Below are positions 33,148 to 42,150 of a DNA stretch of 64,000 bases, one piece after another. Under the pieces are notes generated by a model that made no database searches, was not told the origin of the DNA, and saw only the letters and a list, made by a program, of their open reading frames with translations. This DNA is from Vicinamibacterales bacterium (GTDB lineage: Bacteria; Acidobacteriota; Vicinamibacteria; Vicinamibacterales; UBA2999). The position numbers and the translations under genes are program-made. Positions within the stretch are counted from its first letter, which is position 1, and the number at the start of each line of letters is the position of its first letter. Where the stretch lies: assembly GCA_041659285.1 (NCBI GenBank), contig JBAZYO010000012.1, positions 1-64,000 on the forward strand. The letters run 5' to 3'.

Positions 33148-35234
33148 GCGAGTCCGGCCATGGGGCGGCCATCCATATGGGGCGGTGGGTCGATGCCAAA
33201 CAGGCGGAGCGCCGTCGGCGCGATGTCGATCAGCGAGGGTTCCTCGGTCGTGACGTTGCGGTTGCAGAAGAACACTCCGGGTACCAGGCGCGGATCGATG
33301 CAATGGTCGCCACTCCACGGTTTCAGATTGTCTTCGAACACCGGTCCCGACACCATGCCCGTGGCGCAGTCCCACGACGTGCGGTAGCCGGCGTTGTAGC
33401 CGATGATGAGGTCGGGCGCGTTCTCGAGGTACGGGCCCGAGTACAGCGCGGTCGTGTCGAACGCCTCGTTGACGCCGACCGCCGCCTTCTCGGTGTCGGC
33501 GAGGTTGCGAAGCTTGCCCATGATCTCGGCCTTGAGCGCGGCGGCCTCGGCTCCCGGAGAGACAATGCCGCTCGCCTCGCGGCCTGTCAGGTTGAGAAAC
33601 ATCCCCGTCAGGCCAAGCGCGTAGGCGCGCGTGGCGCTCCAGTCCACATCCCGCAGCCACTCGCTGCTGCCGTCGGTGCCGGGCTTGAGCGTCAGGTAGC
33701 CTTCGCGAAGCAGCCACTGGTTGAGGTTGACGCCGCGGCGGAACGAGCTGAAGCCGTGGTCCGAGATCACCATGAGGACGTCGCCATCCCGCATCCGCGC
33801 GCGGACGCGACCCACCAGCGCGTCGTTGTGGCGGTAGAGCTCGCGAATGGCGTCGCGGTGCGGCGCCTGCTCGCGGCCGCGACCGGCGGGGTGTCCGGGA
33901 TCGATGTCGCGCCAGAACATGTGCTGAATGCGATCGGTGGCGTCAAAGACACACACCAGGCAGCCGCGGCGCAGGCGATCGAGCGACGCAAAGAACATCG
34001 ACTCCCGCTCGCGGTCGATGTCGTAGGTCTGCTGCAGGAACGTCCCATCGTCGGTGACGCCTTCGTTGAGCGCCCACGTGTCTTCGGCCAGGCCGAGCGT
34101 GGCAAAGGACCCCACGCGCTTGGCGAGGTAGGTGGCGTAGTAGGAGGGATGCGAAATCGGCATCGCCGGCGCGTCAGGGTCGAGGTTGATGGGCGAGACG
34201 TACAGCGAGAAGTGCTCGCCCAGCTCGGTGACGAGCAGGCGCGTCAGGCCTTTCACGGTGATGCCGGGCATCGCGGAAAAGGCGAGCGGGATCCAGTCGC
34301 TCAGCGTGCCGGCCTGGAGCGTGACCGCGTGTTCGCCCAGTTCCACGTGCACCTGGCGTGACCCGCGATCCAGCCGCGCCCGCAGGGGCAAGGTGAGCGG
34401 GGGCGTGCCGTCCAGAAAGGTGTTGTCCGGCCCGTGCAACGTGGTCGTGACGCAGTCGTTTTCGACCGAGACCGCAAAGCGCAGCCCGCCCTCCTTGAAT
34501 GCCTGGCCCTGGGGCCGTGTCGTGTAGAGCAGGAACGTGCCCTGGGTGCCAAGCAGATCGGGCACGCACATCGCGCTCAGTTCCGCGCCGTAGAAGCGGT
34601 CGGGGGGGAACGTGATGGGCACGCGCAGCACCGTGCTCCAGATGCGATACTCCCCGAGGATCGTCCAGAACGGCTTCGACTTCCGCAGCAGCCGCAGTTC
34701 GGGCTTGCGCAGGGGAATCCGGTAGCGGCCGATCTTCAGGAACCGATCGACCTTGCCGATGCGGGCCGACGACAGCATCGGCAGGTAGGTGCGGCGGTCG
34801 CGATCGAGAAAATCGAAGATGTTGTGCCGCGCCGGGTGCGAGCCGGTGCTGAACGACGACCACGCCACCGGCGACACCGAGGGAAAAGTCGTCTTGAGGC
34901 GCCGATAGCTGCCGGTGGCGGCGAGGGCGCTGAAGTTGGGCAAGATGCCTTCGCGCATGAACTGATCGGTCAGCTTCGGATCCTGGCCGTCGAGGCCCAC
35001 CACGATCAGCCGGGTGATGGATGCCTTGGGCGGCGCCGGACTGGTGAGGGCCCGCCACAAGGCACGGAACGGCCAGGCCAGCAGCGTCACAAACACGACG
35101 AGGATCGTGGTGACGAGCACGAAGGCCGACGACATCAGCGCGAAGCCGGCGCCGGGGCCGATGTATGCTAGGGCCGGCGTGGCGCTGCCAAGCAGCACGA
35201 GCAACGCCAGCGTGAGGGTGGTCAGGAACTTCAA
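33144..35234 (-). CDS. Alkaline-phosphatase-superfamily phosphodiesterase-like membrane protein
   Basis: The product is 696 aa. Residues 1-23 are a signal or first helix and 30-60 a second helix (AFVLVTTILVVFVTLLAWPF), then a large extracytoplasmic domain. Motifs: LIVVGLDGQDPKL, SPVAWSSFSTGSHPARHNIFDF, VISDHGFSSFRRGV and SGDHCIDPR. It is clearly paralogous to the next gene (shared AMPISHP, MFWRDIDPGHPA and other segments). First gene of a four-gene coupled operon. The divergent neighbour is a sulfotransferase-like gene, so transfer or removal of charged groups on a surface polymer is a fair guess. Confidence 0.83.
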   Translation of the reverse strand: MKFLTTLTLALLVLLGSATPALAYIGPGAGFALMSSAFVLVTTILVVFVTLLAWPFRALWRALTSPAPPKASITRLIVVGLDGQDPKLTDQFMREGILPNFSALAATGSYRRLKTTFPSVSPVAWSSFSTGSHPARHNIFDFLDRDRRTYLPMLSSARIGKVDRFLKIGRYRIPLRKPELRLLRKSKPFWTILGEYRIWSTVLRVPITFPPDRFYGAELSAMCVPDLLGTQGTFLLYTTRPQGQAFKEGGLRFAVSVENDCVTTTLHGPDNTFLDGTPPLTLPLRARLDRGSRQVHVELGEHAVTLQAGTLSDWIPLAFSAMPGITVKGLTRLLVTELGEHFSLYVSPINLDPDAPAMPISHPSYYATYLAKRVGSFATLGLAEDTWALNEGVTDDGTFLQQTYDIDRERESMFFASLDRLRRGCLVCVFDATDRIQHMFWRDIDPGHPAGRGREQAPHRDAIRELYRHNDALVGRVRARMRDGDVLMVISDHGFSSFRRGVNLNQWLLREGYLTLKPGTDGSSEWLRDVDWSATRAYALGLTGMFLNLTGREASGIVSPGAEAAALKAEIMGKLRNLADTEKAAVGVNEAFDTTALYSGPYLENAPDLIIGYNAGYRTSWDCATGMVSGPVFEDNLKPWSGDHCIDPRLVPGVFFCNRNVTTEEPSLIDIAPTALRLFGIDPPPHMDGRPMAGLA

Positions 35235-35275
35235 ACGATCACTCTAGGCGGGCCGAACCCGTTTGGCAACCGACG

Positions 35276-35890
35276 ATGGCTCCAGTGTCCTTCCTTCGCC
35301 GCCTTCGACGCGGCCGTCCGATTGTGGTGGTGTCCGGCCTGCCGCGGTCGGGAACATCAATGGCGATGAAGATGCTCGAGGCCGGGGGGCTCCCCATCTT
35401 GACCGACGGCCTTCGGCGCGCCGACGCGAGCAACCCCAACGGCTATTACGAGTTCGAGCGCGTCAAGGAACTCGACAAGGCGGGCGACACCGCCTGGCTC
35501 GCGGATGCGCGCGGCCAGGCCGTGAAGATTATCTCGTTTCTCCTTACCTACCTGCCCGAGTCGTACGATTACCAGGTCGTCTTCATGCGACGCGACCTGG
35601 GCGAGGTCGTCTCATCGCAGAACAAGATGCTCGACGCCCGCGAGGAGGATCGTGGGGCCGGCGACGACCGCACGATGGCGCTCTACGCGCAGCACCTGGA
35701 GCAGGTCGAGCGCTTCTTGCGGCAACGGGCGTGCTTTTCGACCTTGACGGTGGACTACGCCGAGGTCCTTGCCGACCCCGGCGGACAGGCGGCGCGCATC
35801 AACCGGTTCGTCGGCGGCCGCCTCGACGTGGATCGGATGGTCGCCGTGGCCGAGCCGGCCCTCTACCGCAACCGCCGCGGCGCCTCATAG
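35276..35890 (+). CDS. Sulfotransferase-like P-loop protein
   Basis: The product is 204 aa. The 5'-phosphosulfate-binding loop is VVVSGLPRSGTSMAMKMLEAGG (residues 17-38), the standard PAPS sulfotransferase signature, and VVFMRRDLGEVVSSQNKML matches the 3'-phosphate-binding Arg-Ser segment. It is shorter than most family members (usually 250-350 aa), so the acceptor domain is reduced. It is divergent from the phosphodiesterase-like operon (41 bases). The acceptor is unknown. Confidence 0.8.
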   Translation: MAPVSFLRRLRRGRPIVVVSGLPRSGTSMAMKMLEAGGLPILTDGLRRADASNPNGYYEFERVKELDKAGDTAWLADARGQAVKIISFLLTYLPESYDYQVVFMRRDLGEVVSSQNKMLDAREEDRGAGDDRTMALYAQHLEQVERFLRQRACFSTLTVDYAEVLADPGGQAARINRFVGGRLDVDRMVAVAEPALYRNRRGAS

Positions 35891-35912
35891 GGCCGGGCCC
35901 TCGGCGCCGTCT

Positions 35913-35936
35913 TCCTATGGGTATAGACGCATAGGA
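35913..35936. terminator. Hairpin between convergent genes
   Basis: TCCTATG (35913-35919) and CATAGGA (35930-35936) form a 7-base stem with a 10-base loop, between the sulfotransferase-like stop and the cytochrome b stop. The position suits a terminator; the stem is modest and no T run follows. Confidence 0.4.
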
Positions 35937-37565
35937 TCAGGGACTGCCGCGCCGTTCACCGGGTGTGATGCGCATGCGCGTTTCGCCCGCGAGATAGCGC
36001 GAGATCGCCGCCAGATCCTCCGGCGAGATGCGGCCCGCGAACGCGGGCATCTCCGACGTCTCGTCGATCAGGCTGGGATCGTTAATCCATTGGCGCAGCC
36101 AGTCGGCGTTGCGCGTGCGTCCCACGTGCGTCAAATCCTTCCCCGACGTGCTGCCGCCGCCCCCGTGCCGGTGGCACTGCGAGCACGAACGGGCAAAGAC
36201 GCGGGCGACGGCCTGCGTTTCCGGGGCGATGCCCGACGGCGGCGCCGCGCCGGCGCGCAGCGTCTGGACGTAGCCGATCACCGCCATCGCCTGCGCCGCG
36301 CTCATGCCGCCATCGGGGGCCGGACGGCTGCCGGGCGCGATGACCTCCGGGTCGGCGACGTGCGCCTGCACCCAGTCGGGATCCTTGCTGAGCCGGATGC
36401 GATTGATCGGCGTGGCCGGGCCGTCCGGCCGATGACAGGTCGTGCAGCGCGCATCGCCCGCGAACTCGAGTCCGGCCAGCGCCACCAGGCTCCAGTCAGA
36501 CGGCTGGTGCCGTTCCGGGAAATCCCTCAGCCCCAGGTAGGTCAGGGCGCCGACCAGCGCGAGCACCGCGCCAACCGCGCCGACGGTGCCGGGGCGTCTC
36601 CACGGGCGCCGCTCCGGTCCCCGGTCGAGGAAGGGCAGCAGCAGCATGAGGCCCACGATCAACCCTGGGATCACCATGGTCGCCACCGGCTCGAACGGGC
36701 CTGGAAAGTACTTGAGCAGTTGGAACAGCCACAGGAAGTACCACTCCGGGCGCGGTATGTACGAGGCATCGGTGGGATCGGCCATCCCCTCCAACCCGGC
36801 CGGCCTCATCACGGCCAGGGTGAGGAGCGCGGCGAACACCACCGCCATGACGACGGTGTCCTTGATCACGTGATACGGAAAGAAACTGTGGGGCGGCCCC
36901 GTCACGGGACGAATGGGACCCGAGACGCCGTGCCGCCGGAGCAGGAACAGGTGCGCCACGACGAAGGCCACCAGGACGCCCGGCAGCACGAAGGCATGCA
37001 CCGAGTACCACCGCAACAGCGTCAACGCGCCCAGCTCGGCGCCGCCGCGCATGAGCGACGCGATGAAGTCGCCCGCGACCGGTGTGCCTGCCGCGATGTT
37101 GATGGTGACCGTGGTGGCCCAGTAGGCCTTCTGGTCCCACGGCAACAAATACCCGGTCAACGCAAACGCGAAGATCACCAGGAGCAGGACGACGCCGGTG
37201 ATCCAGGTGGTCTCGCGCTTGCCCTTGTAGGAGCCGAACAGCACCACGCGAAGCATGTGCACGGCGGCGGCCACGACGAGAAAGCTGGCGCCGAACACGT
37301 GCAGACCGCGCACGACGTGGCCGAGGGCCGGGCCGTCCATGATGTGGCGCACGCTGTCGTAGGCCAGGAGCGGGGCCGGCACGTAGAACGTCGTCAGCAC
37401 GATGCCGGTGAGGAACTGGACGCCGAGCAGCAGCATGAGGACGCTGCCGGTGACGAACCACCATCCGGTGCCGCGCGGGATGGCTTCATCGAGCAGGTGC
37501 TTCTTGCCCGCGCGATATCCGGTCCGCTCGTCCAACCAGTCGCCGAGGTTCGGTAGCCGTGGCAT
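35937..37565 (-). CDS. Cytochrome b of a bc-type complex fused to a diheme cytochrome c domain
   Basis: The product is 542 aa. Haem b ligands are His 89/103 and His 190/205. The second pair is 14 residues apart, as in b6-type proteins and unlike mitochondrial cytochrome b. The Qo motif is PEWY (273-276). The b6-like and subunit IV-like parts are one chain, with a C-terminal extension carrying two c-haem sites, CTTCH (374-378) and CSQCH (461-465). It thus joins quinol oxidation and c-type electron exit in one subunit. Start overlaps the Rieske stop by one base. Confidence 0.9.
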   Translation of the reverse strand: MPRLPNLGDWLDERTGYRAGKKHLLDEAIPRGTGWWFVTGSVLMLLLGVQFLTGIVLTTFYVPAPLLAYDSVRHIMDGPALGHVVRGLHVFGASFLVVAAAVHMLRVVLFGSYKGKRETTWITGVVLLLVIFAFALTGYLLPWDQKAYWATTVTINIAAGTPVAGDFIASLMRGGAELGALTLLRWYSVHAFVLPGVLVAFVVAHLFLLRRHGVSGPIRPVTGPPHSFFPYHVIKDTVVMAVVFAALLTLAVMRPAGLEGMADPTDASYIPRPEWYFLWLFQLLKYFPGPFEPVATMVIPGLIVGLMLLLPFLDRGPERRPWRRPGTVGAVGAVLALVGALTYLGLRDFPERHQPSDWSLVALAGLEFAGDARCTTCHRPDGPATPINRIRLSKDPDWVQAHVADPEVIAPGSRPAPDGGMSAAQAMAVIGYVQTLRAGAAPPSGIAPETQAVARVFARSCSQCHRHGGGGSTSGKDLTHVGRTRNADWLRQWINDPSLIDETSEMPAFAGRISPEDLAAISRYLAGETRMRITPGERRGSP

Positions 37566-38053
37566 CAGAGCTGCACCATGACCATGTCACCGTCGAGCCT
37601 GGCCGCGTGGGCGGCCAGCGGCGCCGGCGGCGGGCCCCCGACAACGGCGCCGGACGCGTCGAAGACGCCGCCATGACACGGGCACTTCAACACCCGCTCG
37701 CTGGCGTGCCAACTGACCCGGCAGCCCAGGTGCGTGCATACCGATGACAAGGCCTTCACCTCGTCGCCGGACTTGACGAGAAAGACCACGTGACGATCCA
37801 CCACCTGGCTGTAGCCGTCGTCACGGGCCAACCGGAGGGTGACGGGCATCGGCTCGTCGTCGATCAAGTCGAGGAGACTTGCCGCGGCCAGCCACCGTCC
37901 CTCCCGCCGAGCCAGGCTTGGTGCCAGCACCGTGCCGCCGAGCACCACGCCCAGGCTCGTGCCGATCAGGGCATGAATGCCGGCGATGACCCGGACCAGG
38001 AATCGACGCCGCCCCGTGTCACCGCCCACCGCCTCGCTGGGAGTCGCAGACAC
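37565..38053 (-). CDS. Rieske iron-sulfur protein of the bc-type complex
   Basis: The product is 162 aa. An N-terminal membrane anchor (residues 20-44, with an RRR before it as in Tat-anchored Rieske proteins) precedes the cluster domain. Ligands are in CTHLGC (Cys 106, His 108, structural Cys 111) and CPCHGG (Cys 124, His 127, structural Cys 126). It carries electrons from quinol at the Qo site to the c haems of the fused cytochrome b. It lies one base from the haem porin-like gene stop. Confidence 0.93.
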   Translation of the reverse strand: MSATPSEAVGGDTGRRRFLVRVIAGIHALIGTSLGVVLGGTVLAPSLARREGRWLAAASLLDLIDDEPMPVTLRLARDDGYSQVVDRHVVFLVKSGDEVKALSSVCTHLGCRVSWHASERVLKCPCHGGVFDASGAVVGGPPPAPLAAHAARLDGDMVMVQL

Positions 38054-38054
38054 G

Positions 38055-39224
38055 TCACATCCCGACGATGCACAGAATCGAGAAGCGGTTCGTCTTCGCC
38101 GCCGTCCCCGGCACCTTCAGCTGCTTGGTGTAGTCGAGCGACACGTTGATGTTGCCCCGAACGTAGCCCACGAGCGCCAGCGCCAGTTGCGTGGTCCGGG
38201 CCTGGCCGTTGCCGGACTCGACTGATTCCAGGCGCACCACCGGCACGATCGGGATCTTGGTGGGCGTCGTGTAGAGGGCTTGGACGTACCACGCGTCGTT
38301 TTCCTGTTCGACCAGCGTCGCCGCCAGATCCTCTTTCGCGCGATACCAGACCGCGTTGGCCGTGAAGCCGTTGGTGTCGATCTGGACGTCAACTCCCGAA
38401 CGTGTGTAGTCCTGCACGCGGACGGGTGCCGTGAGTTCCCGCTCGCCGATGAACGAGAAGGCGCCGATGCTGGCGCCGCCCGGCAGGTCGTACGCGGCCC
38501 GCACGACGTAATCCTTCAGGTCGGCGCCGAGGAAGTCGTTGTTGCCGGTGCCCACGGTCGCGCTGTAGAAGAGACCACCGGCGCGGCCGTAGAACGACAC
38601 GAACTGCCCGGGATCGCGGATCCGGTAGGCGGACTGGAATCCCGAGCCGTTGGGCGACGGACGGTCCTGCGTGAGGCGCCGGCTCGAGAACGTGTTGTAG
38701 GGGTCCACAAACGTCATCGGGCCGAACCCGCCGACGATGTTCGCCTGTGCTTTCGGATGCCACCCGGCCACCAGATCGGCGAGTTCAGCCGCCCAATCCG
38801 CGTCGTCGGCCGCCTCGATGTTGGCGTAGTACGAGAGGTTGCCCGGGGCGGAGCCGGTCACCTGCAACTCGAACTCGTGAGCCACCTGCATGTCGAAGCG
38901 CGAGTCGGTGTTCCGCTTGGCCACGGGCCGCCCCTGGATCCGGAATGACAGCGGCAACACTCGATTCAACCCCAGGTTCTCGTCAATCGTGATGTCGTCC
39001 GCGGGATCGGTGCTGGCCGGGTCCACCACCGCGGGTTCCCGGTCCAGGCGGTAGCCGTTCTCCTTGAACGTGCGGCCGAACTTGTTGATCAGCGGCCACG
39101 CCGAGTGGCACATCGAGCACGCCAGTTGATGCTTGCGGGCGTAGGCCGGCGTGGCCTCGAGCTTCGTTGCGACCAGCAGGAATCCGGCGAGCAGCACGAT
39201 GGTAGTGATGGTGTGGGACCCCAT
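38055..39224 (-). CDS. Porin-like outer membrane protein with an N-terminal c-haem site
   Basis: The product is 389 aa. A signal peptide (to about residue 25) is followed at once by HQLACSMCHSAWPLINKFGRTF, a CxxCH haem site, in the mature N terminus. The rest (from about 80) shows alternating hydrophobic strands with aromatic ends (FELQVTG, LSYYANIEA, FSFIGER, ANAVWYRAKED, LALALVGYVRGNINVSLDYTKQL), which suggests a beta-barrel. It is inside the bc-complex operon. It may carry electrons outwards across the outer membrane. This is inferred from architecture and neighbours. Confidence 0.7.
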   Translation of the reverse strand: MGSHTITTIVLLAGFLLVATKLEATPAYARKHQLACSMCHSAWPLINKFGRTFKENGYRLDREPAVVDPASTDPADDITIDENLGLNRVLPLSFRIQGRPVAKRNTDSRFDMQVAHEFELQVTGSAPGNLSYYANIEAADDADWAAELADLVAGWHPKAQANIVGGFGPMTFVDPYNTFSSRRLTQDRPSPNGSGFQSAYRIRDPGQFVSFYGRAGGLFYSATVGTGNNDFLGADLKDYVVRAAYDLPGGASIGAFSFIGERELTAPVRVQDYTRSGVDVQIDTNGFTANAVWYRAKEDLAATLVEQENDAWYVQALYTTPTKIPIVPVVRLESVESGNGQARTTQLALALVGYVRGNINVSLDYTKQLKVPGTAAKTNRFSILCIVGM

Positions 39225-39322
39225 TCGATATCGACCTCCCAGTCGATGGGCACAACTCTATTTATTTGTCGGTTCTTGCCTGGCGTCTTGACTGTGTTCT
39301 TGCCGTGTTCCGCCTGACGCGT

Positions 39323-39655
39323 CTACTTCGTGCCGCGGCCTTTGAACGTCAGCACGTATTCCGCGAGGCTGAGGATCTGTTCCGGCGTGAAGCGCCCTTT
39401 GAACTTCGGCATGACCTCGCCCTTGCCCATGGTGATCACCTCCGCGACTTTTTCCACGGGTGGCGACCAGTCCGGGTCGGTGAATCGTCTCGCTCCCTTC
39501 GCAATCGGCCGCGGCACTCCATCGGGACCGTGGCACTTGGCGCACTGCGAGAGATAGAGTTTTGGGGCGTCGTTGGTCTGGGCCGAGGCGGACTGCCCGG
39601 GAAGCGGCGCGATGACAACGCCGATCAGGGCCAACCGCACAAGTACATCGCTCAT
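39323..39655 (-). CDS. Small monohaem cytochrome c
   Basis: The product is 110 aa. The start at 39655 has a strong GGGAGAGG upstream; a signal peptide (to SASA) precedes the haem site CAKCH, and the axial Met is in GEVMPKFKGRFT. This is a typical soluble class I periplasmic cytochrome. It is first in the operon before the haem porin-like gene, Rieske and cytochrome b, so it is the likely mobile carrier for this complex. Confidence 0.87.
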   Translation of the reverse strand: MSDVLVRLALIGVVIAPLPGQSASAQTNDAPKLYLSQCAKCHGPDGVPRPIAKGARRFTDPDWSPPVEKVAEVITMGKGEVMPKFKGRFTPEQILSLAEYVLTFKGRGTK

Positions 39656-39673
39656 ACACCTCTCCCCTTGGGA

Positions 39674-39685
39674 ACCCTCGAGGGT
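39674..39685. promoter_or_regulatory. Perfect 12-base palindrome upstream of the cytochrome c operon
   Basis: ACCCTCGAGGGT lies 18 bases before the cytochrome c start, in a 200-base divergent gap (39656-39855). It may be an operator; no other element in the gap is convincing. Confidence 0.35.
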
Positions 39686-39855
39686 CTGTCGTAGCGTTTG
39701 CTTGTGAGGTGCCACCGACCGGCGCAGGTGGTAGCGATTCTCAACTGACTAAGTGGGGACAGCCGCAGACGGACGTACACTTTGGCGGAGGGGAGCGCGA
39801 ATCACTGCGCAACGCGTGGCGCGGGCAGCTCGTCTGTGGGAAGGCTCCAAAAACC

Positions 39856-40725
39856 ATGATCTGTGACGCGCACGTGCATTTCTTCTCACCTGGCTTTTTT
39901 ACTGGACTCGGGGCCACACCCGAGAAGCTTGCAGGGATTGGCTGGGACAATCCGGAATCGACGGAGGCGCTGGCGGCGCGGTGGGTGGTCGATCTGGATC
40001 GCCACGGTGTCGACACGGTCGCGTTGATCGCCAGCCTGCCTGGCGACGCCGACTCCGTGGCGACAGCGGTGGCGCTCCACCCGTCCCGCTTCGTCGGGTT
40101 CTTCATGGTCGATCCCACGCGCGACGATGCGGTCGCCTATGCGACGAGGGCGCTGGATCGGGGACTCCGCACCATCTGCCTGTTCCCCGCCATGCATCGG
40201 GTGGCGCTTCACGACGAGCGGGTCGCCCGCCTGTTCGAGCTGGCCGCGGCGCGGCCGGGCACCGCGGTGTTCGCGCACTGCGGCGTGCTGTCGGTGGGCA
40301 TCCGCAAGAAGCTCGGGTTGACGAGCCCGTTCGACCTCCGCTTCGGCAATCCGCTGGATCTCCACGGGATGGCGCTGAGGTTCCCGGCGGTGCCGATCGT
40401 GATTCCGCATTTCGGCGCGGGGATGTTGCGCGAAGCGCTGATGGTGGCGGACCTCTGCCCCAACGTCCACCTCGACACCTCGAGCTCCAACTCGTGGATC
40501 AAGTACACGCCCGGGCTCACGCTCGAGCACGTGTTCGAAACCGCCTTGAAGGTCGTCGGTCCCGATCGGCTGGTGTTCGGGACCGACTCGTCGTTCTTTC
40601 CGCGAGGCTGGAACCGCGAGGTTTACGACCAGCAGGAGGCTATCCTCGACACCATCGGCGTCAACCCCGAGGACCAGCGGCGCATCTTCTCGGGTAACTT
40701 CACGCGGCTGTTCCGGGCGGCCTGA
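39856..40725 (+). CDS. Amidohydrolase-family TIM-barrel protein (ACMSD-like)
   Basis: The product is 289 aa, cytoplasmic. Metal motifs: MICDAHVHFF (HxH at the N terminus), FAHCGVL, IVIPHFGAG and the Asp in LVFGTDSSFFPRGW. This is the amidohydrolase-2 group, which includes ACMSD and other decarboxylases and hydrolases of ring-cleavage products. The ATG at 39856 was chosen over an upstream frame to 39709, as the HxH strand must begin the barrel. Near an aromatic-degradation operon, action on an aromatic acid is plausible. Confidence 0.8.
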   Translation: MICDAHVHFFSPGFFTGLGATPEKLAGIGWDNPESTEALAARWVVDLDRHGVDTVALIASLPGDADSVATAVALHPSRFVGFFMVDPTRDDAVAYATRALDRGLRTICLFPAMHRVALHDERVARLFELAAARPGTAVFAHCGVLSVGIRKKLGLTSPFDLRFGNPLDLHGMALRFPAVPIVIPHFGAGMLREALMVADLCPNVHLDTSSSNSWIKYTPGLTLEHVFETALKVVGPDRLVFGTDSSFFPRGWNREVYDQQEAILDTIGVNPEDQRRIFSGNFTRLFRAA

Positions 40726-40748
40726 GGCCAACGGGCCTGCCGCCGGAC

Positions 40749-42017
40749 CTAGTGGCGCACGTGCGCCACCGGATGGCGGTCCCACTCGGGCAGGGCCGCG
40801 GCACCGACCGCGTAACGCGCCGGATCGAGCACCGCCAAATCGGCCTCGCACGACTGGGTGAGGCAGTGCCGGCAGTCGGTGGCCGGCACCGGCAGGTCGT
40901 ATTCGGCGTACAGCTGCTGGCGGCCCTGGATGAGATGCGCGTAGTACTCGAGCGGCGCCGGTTCGTGTGTCGAGAACACCGCTCCGCCCGACACGATCCA
41001 GGTGGCCCACTTCGGATACACGCCGTGCTCGTAGCACCACCGCATGCCGGCAAGCGTCGCATCGGCTGCCGCCTGCGGCGTCCGATAGAGCCCTGGCACG
41101 GCGGTCTCGACGCCCGCCACGAAGTTGCACAGCACCCGACCCGGGCCGAACTCCTCGGCGGCCTCGCTCAGGCACCGCATCCAGCGCTCGCGCCCGACCG
41201 AGTGGGCCTTGCCCGGCAGCACGGCCTCCCAGGCCGCGGCGTCCCACACTTCCATCGAGTAGCAGGCGTAGTCGAACCCGGCGTCGCGCAGTCGCGCTGA
41301 GTCGGCCCGATCGAGCGCCTGGATGGCGGCGACCGTCGTCGGCAGCGGCAGCCCGGTTTCCCTGGCGGCGTCCATGTAGAGAAGGAACGCATCGGCTTCC
41401 CTGGTGCGGTTGAAGAGGCTGCCGCCGCTGAACGCCAGGTAGCCGATCGATTGCTGCTCGGCCCAGATCGTGGCCAGCGCCTCGCGCAGGTCGGCGGCAT
41501 TGGGCCGCACCTCATGCGACTTTCCCATTCGCACCCACGAGCAGAAGCGGCACTGCTCCTCGTTCTTGATGAATTCGCAATAGCGCAGCAGGAAGATCGC
41601 CAGCGGGCCGCAGGTGCCACCGAGGCTCTGGCTGAACACCGCGCCCAGCGGCGTTTGCCGCGACGTGCGGGCCGCGGTCCAGCCGAAGCGCGGGCCGGGC
41701 CGTAGTGCCGTGATGACGTGGTCGCGCCCCTCTTCGCGCAGCGACAGCCCGCCGGTGTCCGGGTCCGCCGCGATCACGTAGGGACTGGCCGCGTTGTGCG
41801 CCACGAACACCGTGGTGCCGTCGGGCAGCATCACGCTGCCCTGCAGATGCGCCTGGGCGTCCATCGGCTTCTGTCCCGGCTCATCGTGGTGGTGGTAGTG
41901 CCGCGTCCCAACCGGGGCGGCCCCCATGCGCACGCCGCGGCGCAACAGGTCGATCTTCAACATCACCGAAGGAGGGATTTCAGGGAACGCGGCCGCCAGG
42001 TCTTCGAGCGCAGGCAT
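40749..42017 (-). CDS. Radical SAM protein with an unusual CX8CX2C cluster motif
   Basis: The product is 422 aa. The central region has RYCEFIKNEEQCRFCSW, giving C-X8-C-X2-C instead of the canonical C-X3-C-X2-C, followed by barrel-like segments (YLAFSGGSLF, CYSMEVWDAAAWEAV and GRVLCNFVAGVETAVPG), the last two in the place of the radical SAM strand motifs. A C-terminal CRHCLTQSCEADL cluster-like Cys set may bind a second Fe-S centre. It is divergent from the benzoyl-CoA operon and may share its regulation. Reaction unknown; possibly an anaerobic aromatic or cofactor modification. Confidence 0.75.
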   Translation of the reverse strand: MPALEDLAAAFPEIPPSVMLKIDLLRRGVRMGAAPVGTRHYHHHDEPGQKPMDAQAHLQGSVMLPDGTTVFVAHNAASPYVIAADPDTGGLSLREEGRDHVITALRPGPRFGWTAARTSRQTPLGAVFSQSLGGTCGPLAIFLLRYCEFIKNEEQCRFCSWVRMGKSHEVRPNAADLREALATIWAEQQSIGYLAFSGGSLFNRTREADAFLLYMDAARETGLPLPTTVAAIQALDRADSARLRDAGFDYACYSMEVWDAAAWEAVLPGKAHSVGRERWMRCLSEAAEEFGPGRVLCNFVAGVETAVPGLYRTPQAAADATLAGMRWCYEHGVYPKWATWIVSGGAVFSTHEPAPLEYYAHLIQGRQQLYAEYDLPVPATDCRHCLTQSCEADLAVLDPARYAVGAAALPEWDRHPVAHVRH

Positions 42018-42083
42018 GAGCTAACGCCTTTCTCGTCTCGCGGCGCCGGCCATCGCGGCCGGGCGCGCGGGGCAGTGCCGTTC

Positions 42084-42089
42084 ATTGTA
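42084..42089 (-). promoter_or_regulatory. Candidate -10 element for the radical SAM gene
   Basis: TACAAT on the minus strand, 67 bases before the start codon. TACAAT also appears before the DUF1028 and ParA genes, so it may be the common -10 of this genome. No -35 is evident. Confidence 0.35.
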
Positions 42090-42150
42090 TCGAAGTCTCC
42101 CGGCCCGTGGGCGCGCCTCCGGGTGCTTGACGGCTGGACGCGGACGGGCG

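Noticed and set aside
35263..35934. Plus-strand frame overlapping the sulfotransferase
   Set aside because: Arg/Gly-rich shadow with no motif; the P-loop frame is the real one.
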